Shown: positions 42,526 through 52,026, counted from the first letter of the stretch. The stretch: DNA of 64,000 nt from Spirosoma aerolatum (GCF_002056795.1 NZ_CP020104.1:4411501-4475500), one strand, 5' to 3'. Made by a program: numbers and translations. Notes: generated from the letters alone by a model not told the origin.

Positions 42526-43446
42526 ATGGTGAAACACTGTTTACTCTTCTTGTTTCTGTTTTGTCAATCCATCTCGGCTCTCGCTCAGATTATTGAGATT
42601 GACACCAGCGAAACGGCCCCACCTCCTATCCGCCGGAACGTACTTACTGACGACCCGGAACAACGCTCCAACAGGCCCCGATCGAGTACCAGCCGAACGG
42701 CAAGTGGTCGACAGTCCGACTATTTACTACTTCATCAGCTTCGTGAAATTCAAACTTGGTCTGTAGCAATAGAAGGTGGTTTTCGGAGCGACGTCAGCAA
42801 TCTAACGAACACATTTAATCGGCTGGTTAATAGTGCCACTCAGTTTAAAGGTGTCTGGAGCGTACTGACCGGCTATACCTATCGCAATGCCTGGGCTGTC
42901 GAAACGGGCTATGCGCGTTCGCCTATTCATCTGAACATCACCATCGCAAACGGAAATCAGCCATTAGTGTATACGTACCAGAATAGTGGGAGCGGTATTC
43001 CATTGCGGATAAAGCGACGGATTGGATTTGGTAAGAAAGCCGAAAATGGGACAGGGTTCTGGATTACGGGTGGTGCGTGGTTGATTCCCAACGGCACCAA
43101 ACAACTGGACGACTTCAAACTTATCGGGTATATGTATGGAGGCCGTGGCAATCGTATCGATACCCTGCGGCTCGACAATTCAACCAGTACAAACCAGATT
43201 ACCGGGCTTGCTGAAGCAGGTTTCGAATACAACGTACGTATATCCTCTTCGCTCGAATTAGGAGGATATTTACGAAAATACTGGGGAATTGGCGATGCCC
43301 TTCGTTCCGACCTGATTTATTCGATTAATAAATCATCGGTTCAGTATGCATCTGCTACGGCCAACGGCACAGGCTGGGGATTTGGTATGTCGCTTCGCTA
43401 CATTTACGGCAAGCAGCACGAACTGAAGCAGCAACGAGATCGATAG
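42526..43446 (+). CDS. Outer-membrane beta-barrel protein, uncharacterised
   Basis: 306 residues with a signal peptide (cut near ISALAQ) and a linker of charged and Pro-rich sequence (about 22-75). An alternating beta-strand pattern follows (WSVAIEGGFRSD, WAVETGYARSPIHLNI, GTGFWITGGAWLIP, LELGGYLRKYWGIG), ending GWGFGMSLRYIYG. This fits an eight- to ten-strand porin-like barrel of the outer_membrane_beta-barrel group. No partner is apparent. It is convergent with the PhyH gene, only four bases apart. Confidence 0.75.
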   Translation: MVKHCLLFLFLFCQSISALAQIIEIDTSETAPPPIRRNVLTDDPEQRSNRPRSSTSRTASGRQSDYLLLHQLREIQTWSVAIEGGFRSDVSNLTNTFNRLVNSATQFKGVWSVLTGYTYRNAWAVETGYARSPIHLNITIANGNQPLVYTYQNSGSGIPLRIKRRIGFGKKAENGTGFWITGGAWLIPNGTKQLDDFKLIGYMYGGRGNRIDTLRLDNSTSTNQITGLAEAGFEYNVRISSSLELGGYLRKYWGIGDALRSDLIYSINKSSVQYASATANGTGWGFGMSLRYIYGKQHELKQQRDR

Positions 43447-43450
43447 CGCC

Positions 43451-44260
43451 CTACTCCACCAGTTTTTTCACGTCCAGCACCCGAATATTATTCGCCTGGG
43501 CTTTTTGAAGCGTATCCGTCGAAAAGGTCGATAGCCGGACGTTTTCCTGCATATCCGCCCGTTTCTGGATATGCTGTTCCAGGTATCGGTCGAGATGTTT
43601 ACCTTCCAGTCCGTAGCTAAAGAAAAGCGAGACCCGTTCGCCTTGCTGCTCGCGAAACAGAAAGTTGGGCAGGCGATTTTCGAGCCCAACGTGCAGGGGC
43701 AGACTATTAAAAACTTTCATTCGTCGGGCATTTCCGCTATGGAGAGTCCGCATGTTCCAGACGACAATATCCCCCGCGCGGGTATCGGCAAATACATCGG
43801 CACCATCGGCTGCATTATGGCTACCAGCCTTAAAGCGAATGCCACCACTGTAGGTATCGTGATTCTGCAAATAAATACCAAATCGGATGAGCGGATACGG
43901 GCCATCCCAATCGGCTCCCTGCCCAAACTGATACCGATCGATATTGTCTCGGTGAAAACCACGGGTTCCGGTGCCAATCTGATAGGTGCTATCGGAAAAG
44001 TAAACGGGAGTATCGCCCAGAAGTTCAGTAGCGATGGTTACAATTCTTGGATCGTAAATTACCCAGCCAAGCTTCTCCTTACTCAATAAATCACCTTTTA
44101 CGGAGGCAGCTTGCTTTACCTGTTTAACGAGGCCAAGCTTCTGCTGCTGGTCTCGATAGGTATAGGCTGCCTGCCGCAACTGGGCTACCTCGTCGGGCGT
44201 AAACACGTTCCGAACGATCAGATACCCCTGTTCATCAAATTGCTCCCGGCGTGTCATCAT
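43451..44260 (-). CDS. Phytanoyl-CoA dioxygenase (PhyH)-family Fe(II)/2-oxoglutarate oxygenase
   Basis: 269 residues with the jelly-roll oxygenase plan. The HxD iron motif is in GFHRDNIDRY (about residues 103-111), and the distal His in NMRTLHSGNARRMKVF with the following Arg that would hold 2-oxoglutarate. N-terminal REQFDEQGYLIVRNVFTPDEV is characteristic of PhyH. It hydroxylates an unknown small molecule; the genomic setting gives no pathway. Start is the first of two consecutive Met codons. Confidence 0.88.
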   Translation of the reverse strand: MMTRREQFDEQGYLIVRNVFTPDEVAQLRQAAYTYRDQQQKLGLVKQVKQAASVKGDLLSKEKLGWVIYDPRIVTIATELLGDTPVYFSDSTYQIGTGTRGFHRDNIDRYQFGQGADWDGPYPLIRFGIYLQNHDTYSGGIRFKAGSHNAADGADVFADTRAGDIVVWNMRTLHSGNARRMKVFNSLPLHVGLENRLPNFLFREQQGERVSLFFSYGLEGKHLDRYLEQHIQKRADMQENVRLSTFSTDTLQKAQANNIRVLDVKKLVE

Positions 44261-44304
44261 CTTATTTAGCCCAAAACGGCATTCACTTTTTTACCTAACG
44301 TTAT

Positions 44305-44838
44305 TTATGAGAGTTTTTCCCGTAGAATCTGTAAAATCAATTCCTGGCCAGCCACCAATTTTTCCTGACTCACTCTAAGTTCTTCGTAAGCTTTTGTTAA
44401 CTGACCTTGTCCTCTTTTTAAGATTTCTTGGCCAATTCGCAATTCATCATAATTTGCTTCTATCCGTTCTTGACCAAGTCGCAATCCATCATAGTTTGCC
44501 TCCAAACGTTCCTGACCTAGACGCAATTCATCATAATTTGCTTCTATCCGTTCCTGACCTAGACGCAACCCATCATAGTTTTCGTTCAAGCTCTTCTGTT
44601 CAAGTCGAAGCTCTTCCTGACCAGCTTGCAATATCTCCAGTTGTTTTTGCGTGGTAACGGTTAGATTTGCTAACCCAATGGCTGTAAGCTCTCCCGTTTT
44701 TTTTACCTGGTCGAGTTCACTTTTTGTATTGGTAGCCAATTCAACAAGCTGGCCTTGTCCTTCGATCAAGCGATCAATCTTCTGAAGTGAATCAGCCATT
44801 AGTGGCTCCAACTGATCAAGTCTACGATTAGGGGTCAT
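44305..44838 (-). CDS. Coiled-coil protein with four 14-residue repeats
   Basis: 177 residues, no signal peptide or membrane segment, nearly all predicted helix. Residues 87-142 are four tandem 14-residue units of pattern NYD-E/G-LRLGQERIEA, two heptads per unit, giving a regular coiled coil. Flanking segments (QGQLVELATNTKSEL and SQEKLVAGQELILQIL) continue heptads less perfectly. Near-identical DNA repeats suggest recent unit duplication. Such proteins are usually structural or scaffold factors. Not recognised as a named family. It stands alone between PhyH and aroA. Confidence 0.75.
   Translation of the reverse strand: MTPNRRLDQLEPLMADSLQKIDRLIEGQGQLVELATNTKSELDQVKKTGELTAIGLANLTVTTQKQLEILQAGQEELRLEQKSLNENYDGLRLGQERIEANYDELRLGQERLEANYDGLRLGQERIEANYDELRIGQEILKRGQGQLTKAYEELRVSQEKLVAGQELILQILREKLS
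44413..44580 (-). repeat. Four tandem 42-bp coding repeats
   Basis: Four in-frame 42-bp units encode the 14-residue repeats of the coiled-coil protein. Units 1 and 3 and units 2 and 4 resemble each other most, so an 84-bp double unit seems to have duplicated. It is coding, not a CRISPR array. Confidence 0.85.
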
Positions 44839-45012
44839 TTAGCGAATATAATTTAGTAAAATATGTGCGGGCAATATACCTATTCGCAATATACACAACA
44901 AGAAATTAGCAACCAATAATAAAGAAAATGCATACTTAATGACACACTACCCGTCTATAATAAGTCTAGGAGCAGTCTGCATACCAAAACTTTTGCGCCT
45001 GTTATGTATCCG

Positions 45013-46287
45013 TCAGTTGGCTATCTGGCCTGCTGAGACAAACTCAACGGTAGCTACTCGGGCCATATCGTCCCAGAAACTGGGGTAGGATTTAGCGACT
45101 ACGCCTGGTTCTTCAATGATAATTTCCTCCCGCATGGCTACAGGTGCAAAAGCCATAGCCATCCGGTGATCGTCGTAGGTCTTAATGACAGCCGGAACCG
45201 TGTGCGTCTGGCCCAAGCGTCGAACTTCATACCGATGGTTCGGATCTATTTCAACTAATTCGGCGCCAATTTTCTGCAATTCAGCCTGTAGAGCGGCCAC
45301 CCGGTCGGTCTCTTTAATTTTCAGGCTTTCGATACCCGTGAGTCGTAGCGTAACTCCTTTTACAGCCGCGCAAACCGCCACAGTCTGTGCCAGATCAGGG
45401 CAATCGGTAAAATCCCAGGCCAGCGACTCAGCAGCCGGGTGTTTAGTGAGCCGAACGCCCTGTTCTGTAAACGTGCTTTCGACACCTAACAATCGCATAA
45501 TCGACACAATAGCACTGTCGCCCTGCAACGATTTTGGTTTCAACCCTAAGAGGGTGATTTCAGCCGTTTCATCAAGTGCTAAAGCCGCTACACTATACCA
45601 GTAACTGGCTCCCGACCAATCCGACTCGATAGTATAGGCTGTAGGAATATACGGCCTGGGGGCTACAGTAATCGTTTTCGCATCCCAGTCAGCCCGTACA
45701 TCGGCCCCGAAGCAGATCATTTGCTCCAGCGTCATTTCAATATACGGCCGCGAGCCGATAGCCCCAGTCAATTCCAGGGTCAGCCCGTTGGGCAAGGTAG
45801 GAGCAATCATCAGCAAGGCCGAAATGTACTGGCTACTTACATCGCCCCGAATTTGTACTCGGCTAGTGCCCAAAGGCTTAAATCCATTCAATTGCAACGG
45901 AGGATAGCCATCTTTGTTCAAATAGGTAATATCAGCACCAAGGGTTCGCAACGCATCGACCAGAATACCAATAGGCCGTTCACACATGCGCGGGGTGCCT
46001 GTCATCGTTTTACTCTGTCCGGTTGCCGCAAAATAAGCTGTCAGAAAACGCATCGTCGTACCTGCATCCAGTACATCGGCGGTACTGTCGTCCGATTTAA
46101 GCAACCGAATCATCGTTTGTGTATCGCGAGCGGTCGACAGGTTATGCAGATCCGATTGAAAGCCAGCCAGGGCATCAATGATCAAAGCACGGTTACTTTC
46201 ACTTTTCGACGAAGCCAATGGAATCGTAGCCTGGACAAGGCCGGGGCTGGTTAGGCTGGCAGGAGGAGTTAAACGAACAGCGTTCAA
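45013..46287 (-). CDS. aroA: 3-phosphoshikimate 1-carboxyvinyltransferase (EPSP synthase)
   Basis: Sixth shikimate-pathway enzyme: joins phosphoenolpyruvate to shikimate 3-phosphate; cytosolic. Motifs: SSKSESNRALI (catalytic Lys region near residue 28), LDAGTTMRFLTAYFA near 74, RMCERPIGILVDALR near 100, GDVSSQYISALLM near 148 and IKETDRVAALQ plus TYDDHRMAMAFAP near the end. At 424 residues it has normal length. The start codon is TTG; no ATG lies in frame nearby, and the next Met is at residue 58. A dispersed repeat begins 2 bases upstream of this start, which may have altered the original 5' end. Confidence 0.95.
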   Translation of the reverse strand: MNAVRLTPPASLTSPGLVQATIPLASSKSESNRALIIDALAGFQSDLHNLSTARDTQTMIRLLKSDDSTADVLDAGTTMRFLTAYFAATGQSKTMTGTPRMCERPIGILVDALRTLGADITYLNKDGYPPLQLNGFKPLGTSRVQIRGDVSSQYISALLMIAPTLPNGLTLELTGAIGSRPYIEMTLEQMICFGADVRADWDAKTITVAPRPYIPTAYTIESDWSGASYWYSVAALALDETAEITLLGLKPKSLQGDSAIVSIMRLLGVESTFTEQGVRLTKHPAAESLAWDFTDCPDLAQTVAVCAAVKGVTLRLTGIESLKIKETDRVAALQAELQKIGAELVEIDPNHRYEVRRLGQTHTVPAVIKTYDDHRMAMAFAPVAMREEIIIEEPGVVAKSYPSFWDDMARVATVEFVSAGQIAN

Positions 46288-46288
46288 G

Positions 46289-46370
46289 CAGTTTATTGTT
46301 TATAGTTTTCGGTTTAGGGTGGACTGACGCGAAAGCAACTAGGCGTCCGCCTACCGTAAACTGAAAAACG
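46289..46370 (+). repeat. Dispersed intergenic repeat, copy A
   Basis: This 82-base segment aligns with 54103-54198 over nearly its whole length. Shared blocks in order are AGTTTAT, GTTTA, CGGTTTA, GGTG, GCGTC, GCCTAC, TAAAC and TGAAAA. It lies between divergent aroA and nagA. The ends are partly complementary (GTTTA/TAAAC), so it can fold as a hairpin. Confidence 0.6.
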
Positions 46371-46458
46371 TAAAAGAAATTGTTCACAAAAAAACGAAAA
46401 ATCGGGTAGATTCCGGTCATCATCTGCCTGTAATACGAGGTAAAAGCTCCATCCTTAC

Positions 46459-47619
46459 ATGAATCAGTTTATCAACGCTACCGTCTTTACTGGCGATGAA
46501 TGGCTTACCGATGCAACCGTCCGCGTAGAAAATGGTCGGATTCAGGAAATTACAACAGCCAACAATCTTTCTACCGATTCAGCATCCAGTATCGATCTGG
46601 CAGGTGATTGTCTTATTCCCGGCCTCATCGATCTTCAATTATATGGTGGTTCGAATCTATTCTTAAACGAGGTACCAACCCCCGATACGGTTCGTCACAT
46701 TTATAACTCACATGCCTTCAATGGCACTACGACTCTCCTACCAACCATTCACTCAACCTCGCTGGCTATTATGCAGCAAGCGATGGCAGCCGTAGTGGTA
46801 GTTCGAGACGAAGACCCATTTGGGGTACCGGGTCTACACATTGAAGGGCCTTATTTTAACCCTGTCAAGCGGGGAGCCCATAGCATGGCCTATGTACGAA
46901 CTCCCGCCGAAGGTGAGCTGGAAGCCCTGTTCAGTACAAATGCCGACATCATTCGTATACTGACACTGGCTCCCGAAATTTTTTCGCCAGAGCATTTTGT
47001 GGCCATCAAGCAATTGAAGCATCCTACTACGCTGCTTTCGCTGGGCCATAGTAATGCTACTTATGAGCAAGCTACAGCCGCCTTCGACAATGGTGTGTCG
47101 CTTTCTACGCACTTGTATAATGCCATGCGAGGTTTTGAAAGTCGCGAGCCGGGTGTTGTCGGGGCCGTATTCGATCATCCTACCGTTCGGGCCAGCATCA
47201 TTGCAGATGGTTATCATTGCAATCCCACTACCATCCGTATTGCCTACCGATTGCTTGGCGAACGGTTATTTCTTATTTCGGATGCCTTATTCGCCAATCC
47301 ACCCCGCCCTTCGTTTACTCTCGGCCAGTTTGTCGTTCATTATGAACCAGATAGCAGTGGACCTGGGCGTTACGTCAACGATGAAGGAAATCTGGCAGGT
47401 TCCGCCATAACCCTAATCGACTGCGTTCGAATAGCGGTTGAAAAAGCCGGGATTCCATTGACCAACGCGCTTCGCATGGCGTCAACGGTTCCAGCCGACA
47501 TTATCGGCATGGGCCACCAACTGGGAAAGATTCAGCCAGGGTACGTCGCTAACCTGGTACGGACAGATCAATCACTCTACACAAAAGGGGTCTGGACCCA
47601 GGGTGTAGCTATCCGTTGA
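46459..47619 (+). CDS. nagA: N-acetylglucosamine-6-phosphate deacetylase
   Basis: Amidohydrolase that removes acetate from GlcNAc-6-phosphate in amino-sugar recycling; cytosolic. Metal and substrate motifs: GLIDLQLYGG near residue 55, LHIEGPYFNPVKRGAH near 130-145, LSLGHSNATYEQA near 194, THLYNAMRGFESREPGVVGAVFD near 216-238 and the general acid Asp in LISDALFANPP near 275. At 386 residues it is normal. No nagB or transporter adjoins; it seems to be a single-gene unit. Confidence 0.95.
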   Translation: MNQFINATVFTGDEWLTDATVRVENGRIQEITTANNLSTDSASSIDLAGDCLIPGLIDLQLYGGSNLFLNEVPTPDTVRHIYNSHAFNGTTTLLPTIHSTSLAIMQQAMAAVVVVRDEDPFGVPGLHIEGPYFNPVKRGAHSMAYVRTPAEGELEALFSTNADIIRILTLAPEIFSPEHFVAIKQLKHPTTLLSLGHSNATYEQATAAFDNGVSLSTHLYNAMRGFESREPGVVGAVFDHPTVRASIIADGYHCNPTTIRIAYRLLGERLFLISDALFANPPRPSFTLGQFVVHYEPDSSGPGRYVNDEGNLAGSAITLIDCVRIAVEKAGIPLTNALRMASTVPADIIGMGHQLGKIQPGYVANLVRTDQSLYTKGVWTQGVAIR

Positions 47620-48446
47620 GGGCTGTACCCTACCCTTTCCTCTTCAATATTCTAACGTTACCCTCGAACGGTAGCTGGCTCAGATAAAACCCATCTTGCA
47701 CAGCTATTTTTCGGGGGTAATTTGTTTTAGTTGAACTACTATGCTTACGGTTTATCAAGTAAGTATAAATACGGATATTTAGAAAACAGATAATAGAAAA
47801 ATAGAAGCTATATAATTTTCTGTTGCACTATTCATATAATTCAGTATTATATTCTACATTTACACTTGACAACGTTATTATAGTTTGTAATTTCGACTAA
47901 GTACAACAAAATATACTCTCAATAGCGCGCTAGAGTTTTAACTGAGAGGCACTCTATCAAAAAAGCTAATAGCCAGAAACTAACCCGTAGTCGATACGCT
48001 ATAGCCCGATTTCAATAGTATTTTTTTGCCTTCCGTATGGGCCCTAAAATCCCTGTCAGGTCGTGTATTGTCTAGTGATTAAAACTAAGTATTACTTACC
48101 GTTCAACTTATCAGTATGATAAAACCGTACGAATCAATCAGCGGACACACAATAGGCCGAAGGTATTCTCCGGGAATTTTACTTTATCGATCGCCGGCCG
48201 GCCTGACAATGGGGCGATCCGAGGTGCAACGCTCTATGAAGCAGCACATTTCCAATGTAAGCCAACAGCATCCCTCTGTACACCGTCGGCAACAGAGCTG
48301 ATTTATACGCCCCATTCATCATCAATCTGGCTAAAATCAAACAATTGCGTGAGTCATCAGCATACAGAATGCCTTACTGCTCTCCTTTCCTACCCCCTGG
48401 GCAGGGGAAAACGTGGATTATCCAATCTAACTTTTCATCAATAATT
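47620..48446. other. Long non-coding region upstream of a TonB receptor
   Basis: The first ~440 bases are AT-rich with no ORF. The next ~200 bases (about 48100-48300) are GC-richer and contain a hairpin, GATCGCC (48189-48195) with GGCGATC (48213-48219). A 61-codon frame there has no protein character. I looked for cobalamin, SAM, TPP and FMN riboswitch consensus elements ahead of the receptor and found none. The segment could be a structured leader of unknown type or a decayed gene. Confidence 0.35.
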
Positions 48447-51401
48447 ATGAAACAAAAGAGACTTCTACTTCACGTAATGCCAGTGCTGGTTACCGTGTTA
48501 GCACTGATAATACTAGTGCCACAAACGACGTTGGCTCAGACCCGAAAAGTAACCGGGAAAGTCAGCTCCAGCGGCAATGCTGAAATTTTACAGGGCGTCA
48601 ATGTACTGGTGAAAGGCAATAGCCGCAAAGGTGCGATTACAGATGCTCAGGGCATGTTTTCGGTTGACGCTTCTCCAAGTGATGTATTGGTTGTTAGCTT
48701 TATCGGCTTCAAATCCAAAGAGATAAAAGTAGGCGATCAAACCAATATTAACATATCGCTCGACGAGGATGCTACCCAACTGACCGAGTTAGTCGTAACG
48801 GGTACACGCAATACGGGACGAACCATTCTGGAAACACCTGTACCCGTGGATGTTATCTCGATTAAAGACATTATGGGCGACTTGCCTCAGATTGACCTGG
48901 CCCAGATGCTTGCCTTTGTTGCTCCTAGCTTTAACGCGGTCCGAAACCAGGGGGGCGACCTCGACTCTCACGTCGATCCGGTACAGCTACGAAATATGGC
49001 ACCCAACCAGATTCTGGTTCTCGTCAATGGCAAACGGCGGCACACGTCATCGCTCCTGATCGGTACAACGGCCGTTGGTAGTCCTTCCACATCGGTCGAT
49101 ATGATGACCATACCAGCCGCATCGATTGATCGGGTCGAAATTCTGCGCGATGGTGCAGCGGCTCAGTACGGTTCGGATGCCGTTGCCGGGGTGGTGAACA
49201 TCATTCTGAAAAAAGGAACGAACAAATTAACGAGTAGCCTGACGGGTGGTGGGTATCTCAACTCAGGTGGGCAGGCTGGCGATCTGACCAAGGCGGGCAA
49301 ACCCGATGGCTTCAACTACCAGTTCGATGCAAACTATGGCTTCAAGATTGGCGACAAAGGCTTTCTTAACCTAACAGGCCAGATCACCCAGCGTCGGCCA
49401 ACCATTCGCCAGTTTGTAAACGACTGGGAGATCTACGACAACACATACCTGAACAACCTGCGTACCGACAAATATGGCCGCCCTATTATTACTAATCCCG
49501 AACTGGTTAACGCGCTGGCGGCTGGCAACACAACTTCTGCCACCAGCCTGAAAACAGAAGCGGGTTTACTGAGCGCCCGTGGCCTCACACCCTCCGATTT
49601 TTCGGTATATGCGGGTATGCCCGGTATCACGATGGGTTCGATGTTCTATAACGCAGGGTATGAAATCAACGCCAATACGACGCTCTACAGTTTCGGGGGT
49701 ATGTCGTACAAATACCTGAAAGGATTCTCCTGCTACTATCGTCGCCCTGCCCAAACGGATCGATTCAATTATCTGCTCTATCCCAATGGATTCCGGCCAC
49801 AATTGATCACCAATACAGCCGATATATCCAACACGGTCGGTATCCGCAGTAAACTGGGTGAGTTCAGCGTCGATTTTAGCAACACATTCGGTCGGAATAC
49901 CTCGCTGATTAGCATGACCAACACCTTCAATGCATCAATCGGCGCTAACTCGCCGGTCGATATGAACATTGGCACGAACCAGTTCACCCAGAACTCCACC
50001 AACCTTGACTTCTCGCGGTATTTCAAGGGGGTTATGAGCGGCCTGAACGTCGCGTTTGGTGCAGAGATGCGGGTTGAAAACTACAAGATCATTAAAGGAC
50101 AGGATGAGAGCTATACGTACGGCGATGCAGGCATTCTGACCGCTACGCAGGCAGGATTGCTGGTTGGTCCCAACGGATTACCGTTACAGAATGAAGCCGC
50201 TCAGCCGATTGTAGGGGCCGATGGAAAACCGTTGTCTGTATTTGCCGGGCAGCAAATTACGGTCAAAAACTTTGCAGCCAACTGCCAGTGCTTTTCTGGA
50301 TTTGGGCCTAAAGATGAGCGTAACGCGTTCCGCACAACGATGGCGGCATATCTGGATACCGAGCTTGAGTTAACCCAGAAACTCTTGCTGGCGGCTGCCG
50401 TACGGATTGAAAACTATTCTGACTTTGGCGGAGTAGCGATTGGTAAATTAGCAGCCCGGTACAACATCGCCAAGAATCTTACTGTCCGGGGCTCTATTGC
50501 CTCAGGCTTCCGGGCACCTTCGTTGCAGGAGTTGAATTTCACCCACACCACTACGGCCTTTATACCCGATGCCAACGGAGTGCCTCAACCTCTGGACGTT
50601 ACTACCTATGCGACCAACAGCACAGCTGCCCGCGTGCTGGGCATCAAAGGTCTTAGCCAGGAAAACTCCCGGACTTATGGCCTGGGCCTCACCTACCAGC
50701 CTACACGGGGTTTTGAGGTCACCGTAGATGCCTATCAGATTGATGTCGATAACCGTATTTTTCAGACCAGTTTCTTTAGTGCTGAGGAAGTAGGTAATCA
50801 CTATGATGAAGTAATCGGTGCTGGTCAGGCTCAGTTCTTCGTCAACGGAGCCAATGTACGCTCCAAAGGCCTTGAACTGGTTGGCAACTACACCCAGAAT
50901 CTGTCCCGCAACAAAAGCCTCACTTACAGCCTGGCTGCCATTTTCAGCCAGAACAGCATCCTGAGCCGAAACCCGCCCAGCCTGAAGGTCGAGAATCTTA
51001 CACCCGATCAGGTGGTCGAAAAATACCTTAGCCGGGATATTATCGGTCAGTTTGAAACCGGAACCCCACGCACCAAACTCATTGGCTCAGTCATGTATCG
51101 GCAAAACAAATGGGATGTGATGCTGCGTGGCACCTATTATGGAAAAATCACGGCCCTTTCTGTATCGGCCGACGATAAGGGGAATTACTACGATCAGACC
51201 TTTAAGCCTCAAACGATCTTCGACTTAAGCATCGGATACGCTGTAAATAAAAGCCTGAAATTTTCCATTGGTGGCAGTAACATTCTTGACCAATACCCAG
51301 AGATCCTTCGTCCTGAAAACCGTGGTTTTTATCTGTACTCCAACTATCAGCAAGGATCAAACGGCGCCTATTACTATGGCCGTGTGTTATTCAACCTTTA
51401 A
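48447..51401 (+). CDS. TonB-dependent receptor (non-SusC type)
   Basis: 984 residues from ATG 48447, which gives a clean signal peptide (MKQKRLLLHVMPVLVTV ... TLAQ); the frame upstream is open but lacks this. A CarboxypepD_reg domain (KVTGKVSSSGNAEILQGVNV) is followed by a plug domain (ILETPVPVDVISIKDI; VEILRDGAAAQYGSDAVAGVVNIIL near 230-255). The long barrel ends GAYYYGRVLFNL. The plug is of the BtuB/FepA-like iron- or vitamin-receptor type, with a cysteine pair (NCQCF) in an extracellular loop. It is followed 12 bases on by a small lipoprotein gene. No SusD partner. Ligand unknown. Confidence 0.93.
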   Translation: MKQKRLLLHVMPVLVTVLALIILVPQTTLAQTRKVTGKVSSSGNAEILQGVNVLVKGNSRKGAITDAQGMFSVDASPSDVLVVSFIGFKSKEIKVGDQTNINISLDEDATQLTELVVTGTRNTGRTILETPVPVDVISIKDIMGDLPQIDLAQMLAFVAPSFNAVRNQGGDLDSHVDPVQLRNMAPNQILVLVNGKRRHTSSLLIGTTAVGSPSTSVDMMTIPAASIDRVEILRDGAAAQYGSDAVAGVVNIILKKGTNKLTSSLTGGGYLNSGGQAGDLTKAGKPDGFNYQFDANYGFKIGDKGFLNLTGQITQRRPTIRQFVNDWEIYDNTYLNNLRTDKYGRPIITNPELVNALAAGNTTSATSLKTEAGLLSARGLTPSDFSVYAGMPGITMGSMFYNAGYEINANTTLYSFGGMSYKYLKGFSCYYRRPAQTDRFNYLLYPNGFRPQLITNTADISNTVGIRSKLGEFSVDFSNTFGRNTSLISMTNTFNASIGANSPVDMNIGTNQFTQNSTNLDFSRYFKGVMSGLNVAFGAEMRVENYKIIKGQDESYTYGDAGILTATQAGLLVGPNGLPLQNEAAQPIVGADGKPLSVFAGQQITVKNFAANCQCFSGFGPKDERNAFRTTMAAYLDTELELTQKLLLAAAVRIENYSDFGGVAIGKLAARYNIAKNLTVRGSIASGFRAPSLQELNFTHTTTAFIPDANGVPQPLDVTTYATNSTAARVLGIKGLSQENSRTYGLGLTYQPTRGFEVTVDAYQIDVDNRIFQTSFFSAEEVGNHYDEVIGAGQAQFFVNGANVRSKGLELVGNYTQNLSRNKSLTYSLAAIFSQNSILSRNPPSLKVENLTPDQVVEKYLSRDIIGQFETGTPRTKLIGSVMYRQNKWDVMLRGTYYGKITALSVSADDKGNYYDQTFKPQTIFDLSIGYAVNKSLKFSIGGSNILDQYPEILRPENRGFYLYSNYQQGSNGAYYYGRVLFNL

Positions 51402-51413
51402 TGTATCCAGACA

Positions 51414-51920
51414 ATGAAACACCTTGTTTATCACTTTCGCTCAATGCCAGCACTAGTCCTGCTATTTGCACTGCTTGTACTGTCGACCTCCTGTGAGCAG
51501 GAAAACTATGAGCCAATCTATAATGCGGCTTCAGGTGGTGGTACACTGTCTACCTATAAGGCGTATACCCTAGCCTCAACGGATGGAAAAAATATCTATG
51601 GACGTGTTGTTTTTTATAAATACAACACGTCGGTTACGCTGGTAGAAGTGGGTCTGTACAACACCGCAACCGGCACATCGTATTCATCTTCGATCTTTCA
51701 GGGCAAGCTATCGGCCGCATTGACTACGTCACTCAAACCGCTGGATACCATCAACGGAACCACTGGTGCATTTTCCAGCAACAAATATTTTACAATCAAT
51801 GAAGCTGGTTTTTATGATAAGTTGAGTACATATGATGCCAATGTGAAGGTAATGCAGGGAACAACGCTGGTAGCTAGTGGTAATATTGGCGTTAATGCTA
51901 CGCCGGTTGCCCAATCGTAA
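51414..51920 (+). CDS. Small surface-type lipoprotein, partner of the TonB receptor
   Basis: 168 residues with a signal peptide ending in a lipobox (LSTSC, Cys27). The mature part is beta-rich, Ser/Thr/Gly-rich and lacks cysteines (GRVVFYKYNTSVTLVEVGLYN, then a strand series to the C-terminus), suggesting an Ig- or CHRD-like sandwich. Only 12 bases separate it from the receptor, so the two are one operon. A substrate-capture role comparable to SusD is inferred, although it shows no similarity to SusD. Family not recognised. Confidence 0.75.
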   Translation: MKHLVYHFRSMPALVLLFALLVLSTSCEQENYEPIYNAASGGGTLSTYKAYTLASTDGKNIYGRVVFYKYNTSVTLVEVGLYNTATGTSYSSSIFQGKLSAALTTSLKPLDTINGTTGAFSSNKYFTINEAGFYDKLSTYDANVKVMQGTTLVASGNIGVNATPVAQS

Positions 51921-51993
51921 TGCTTATGGACAAAACCCCTAATGAGTTATATCGCTAAAGTAGGTTAAGATTTTTCCGCAAAATGTGTTTTTT

Positions 51994-52026
51994 AATAGCT
52001 CTGGATTCTTTTCTGGAGCTATTTTC
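51994..52026 (+). terminator. Probable terminator of the TonB receptor-lipoprotein operon
   Basis: AATAGCTC (51994-52001) pairs with GAGCTATT (52016-52023) and is followed by TTCG; the T tail is short. It lies 74 bases after the lipoprotein stop. Confidence 0.55.

Noticed and set aside
44413..44580. Regularly spaced repeats resembling a CRISPR array
   Set aside because: Units are contiguous without spacers and in frame within a coiled-coil gene.
48116..48301. 61-codon plus-strand frame in the long leader
   Set aside because: No family character, no coding bias and it overlaps a hairpin; treated as non-coding.
47620..48446. Riboswitch (cobalamin, SAM, TPP) ahead of the TonB receptor
   Set aside because: None of the conserved core boxes of these classes could be found by reading either strand.
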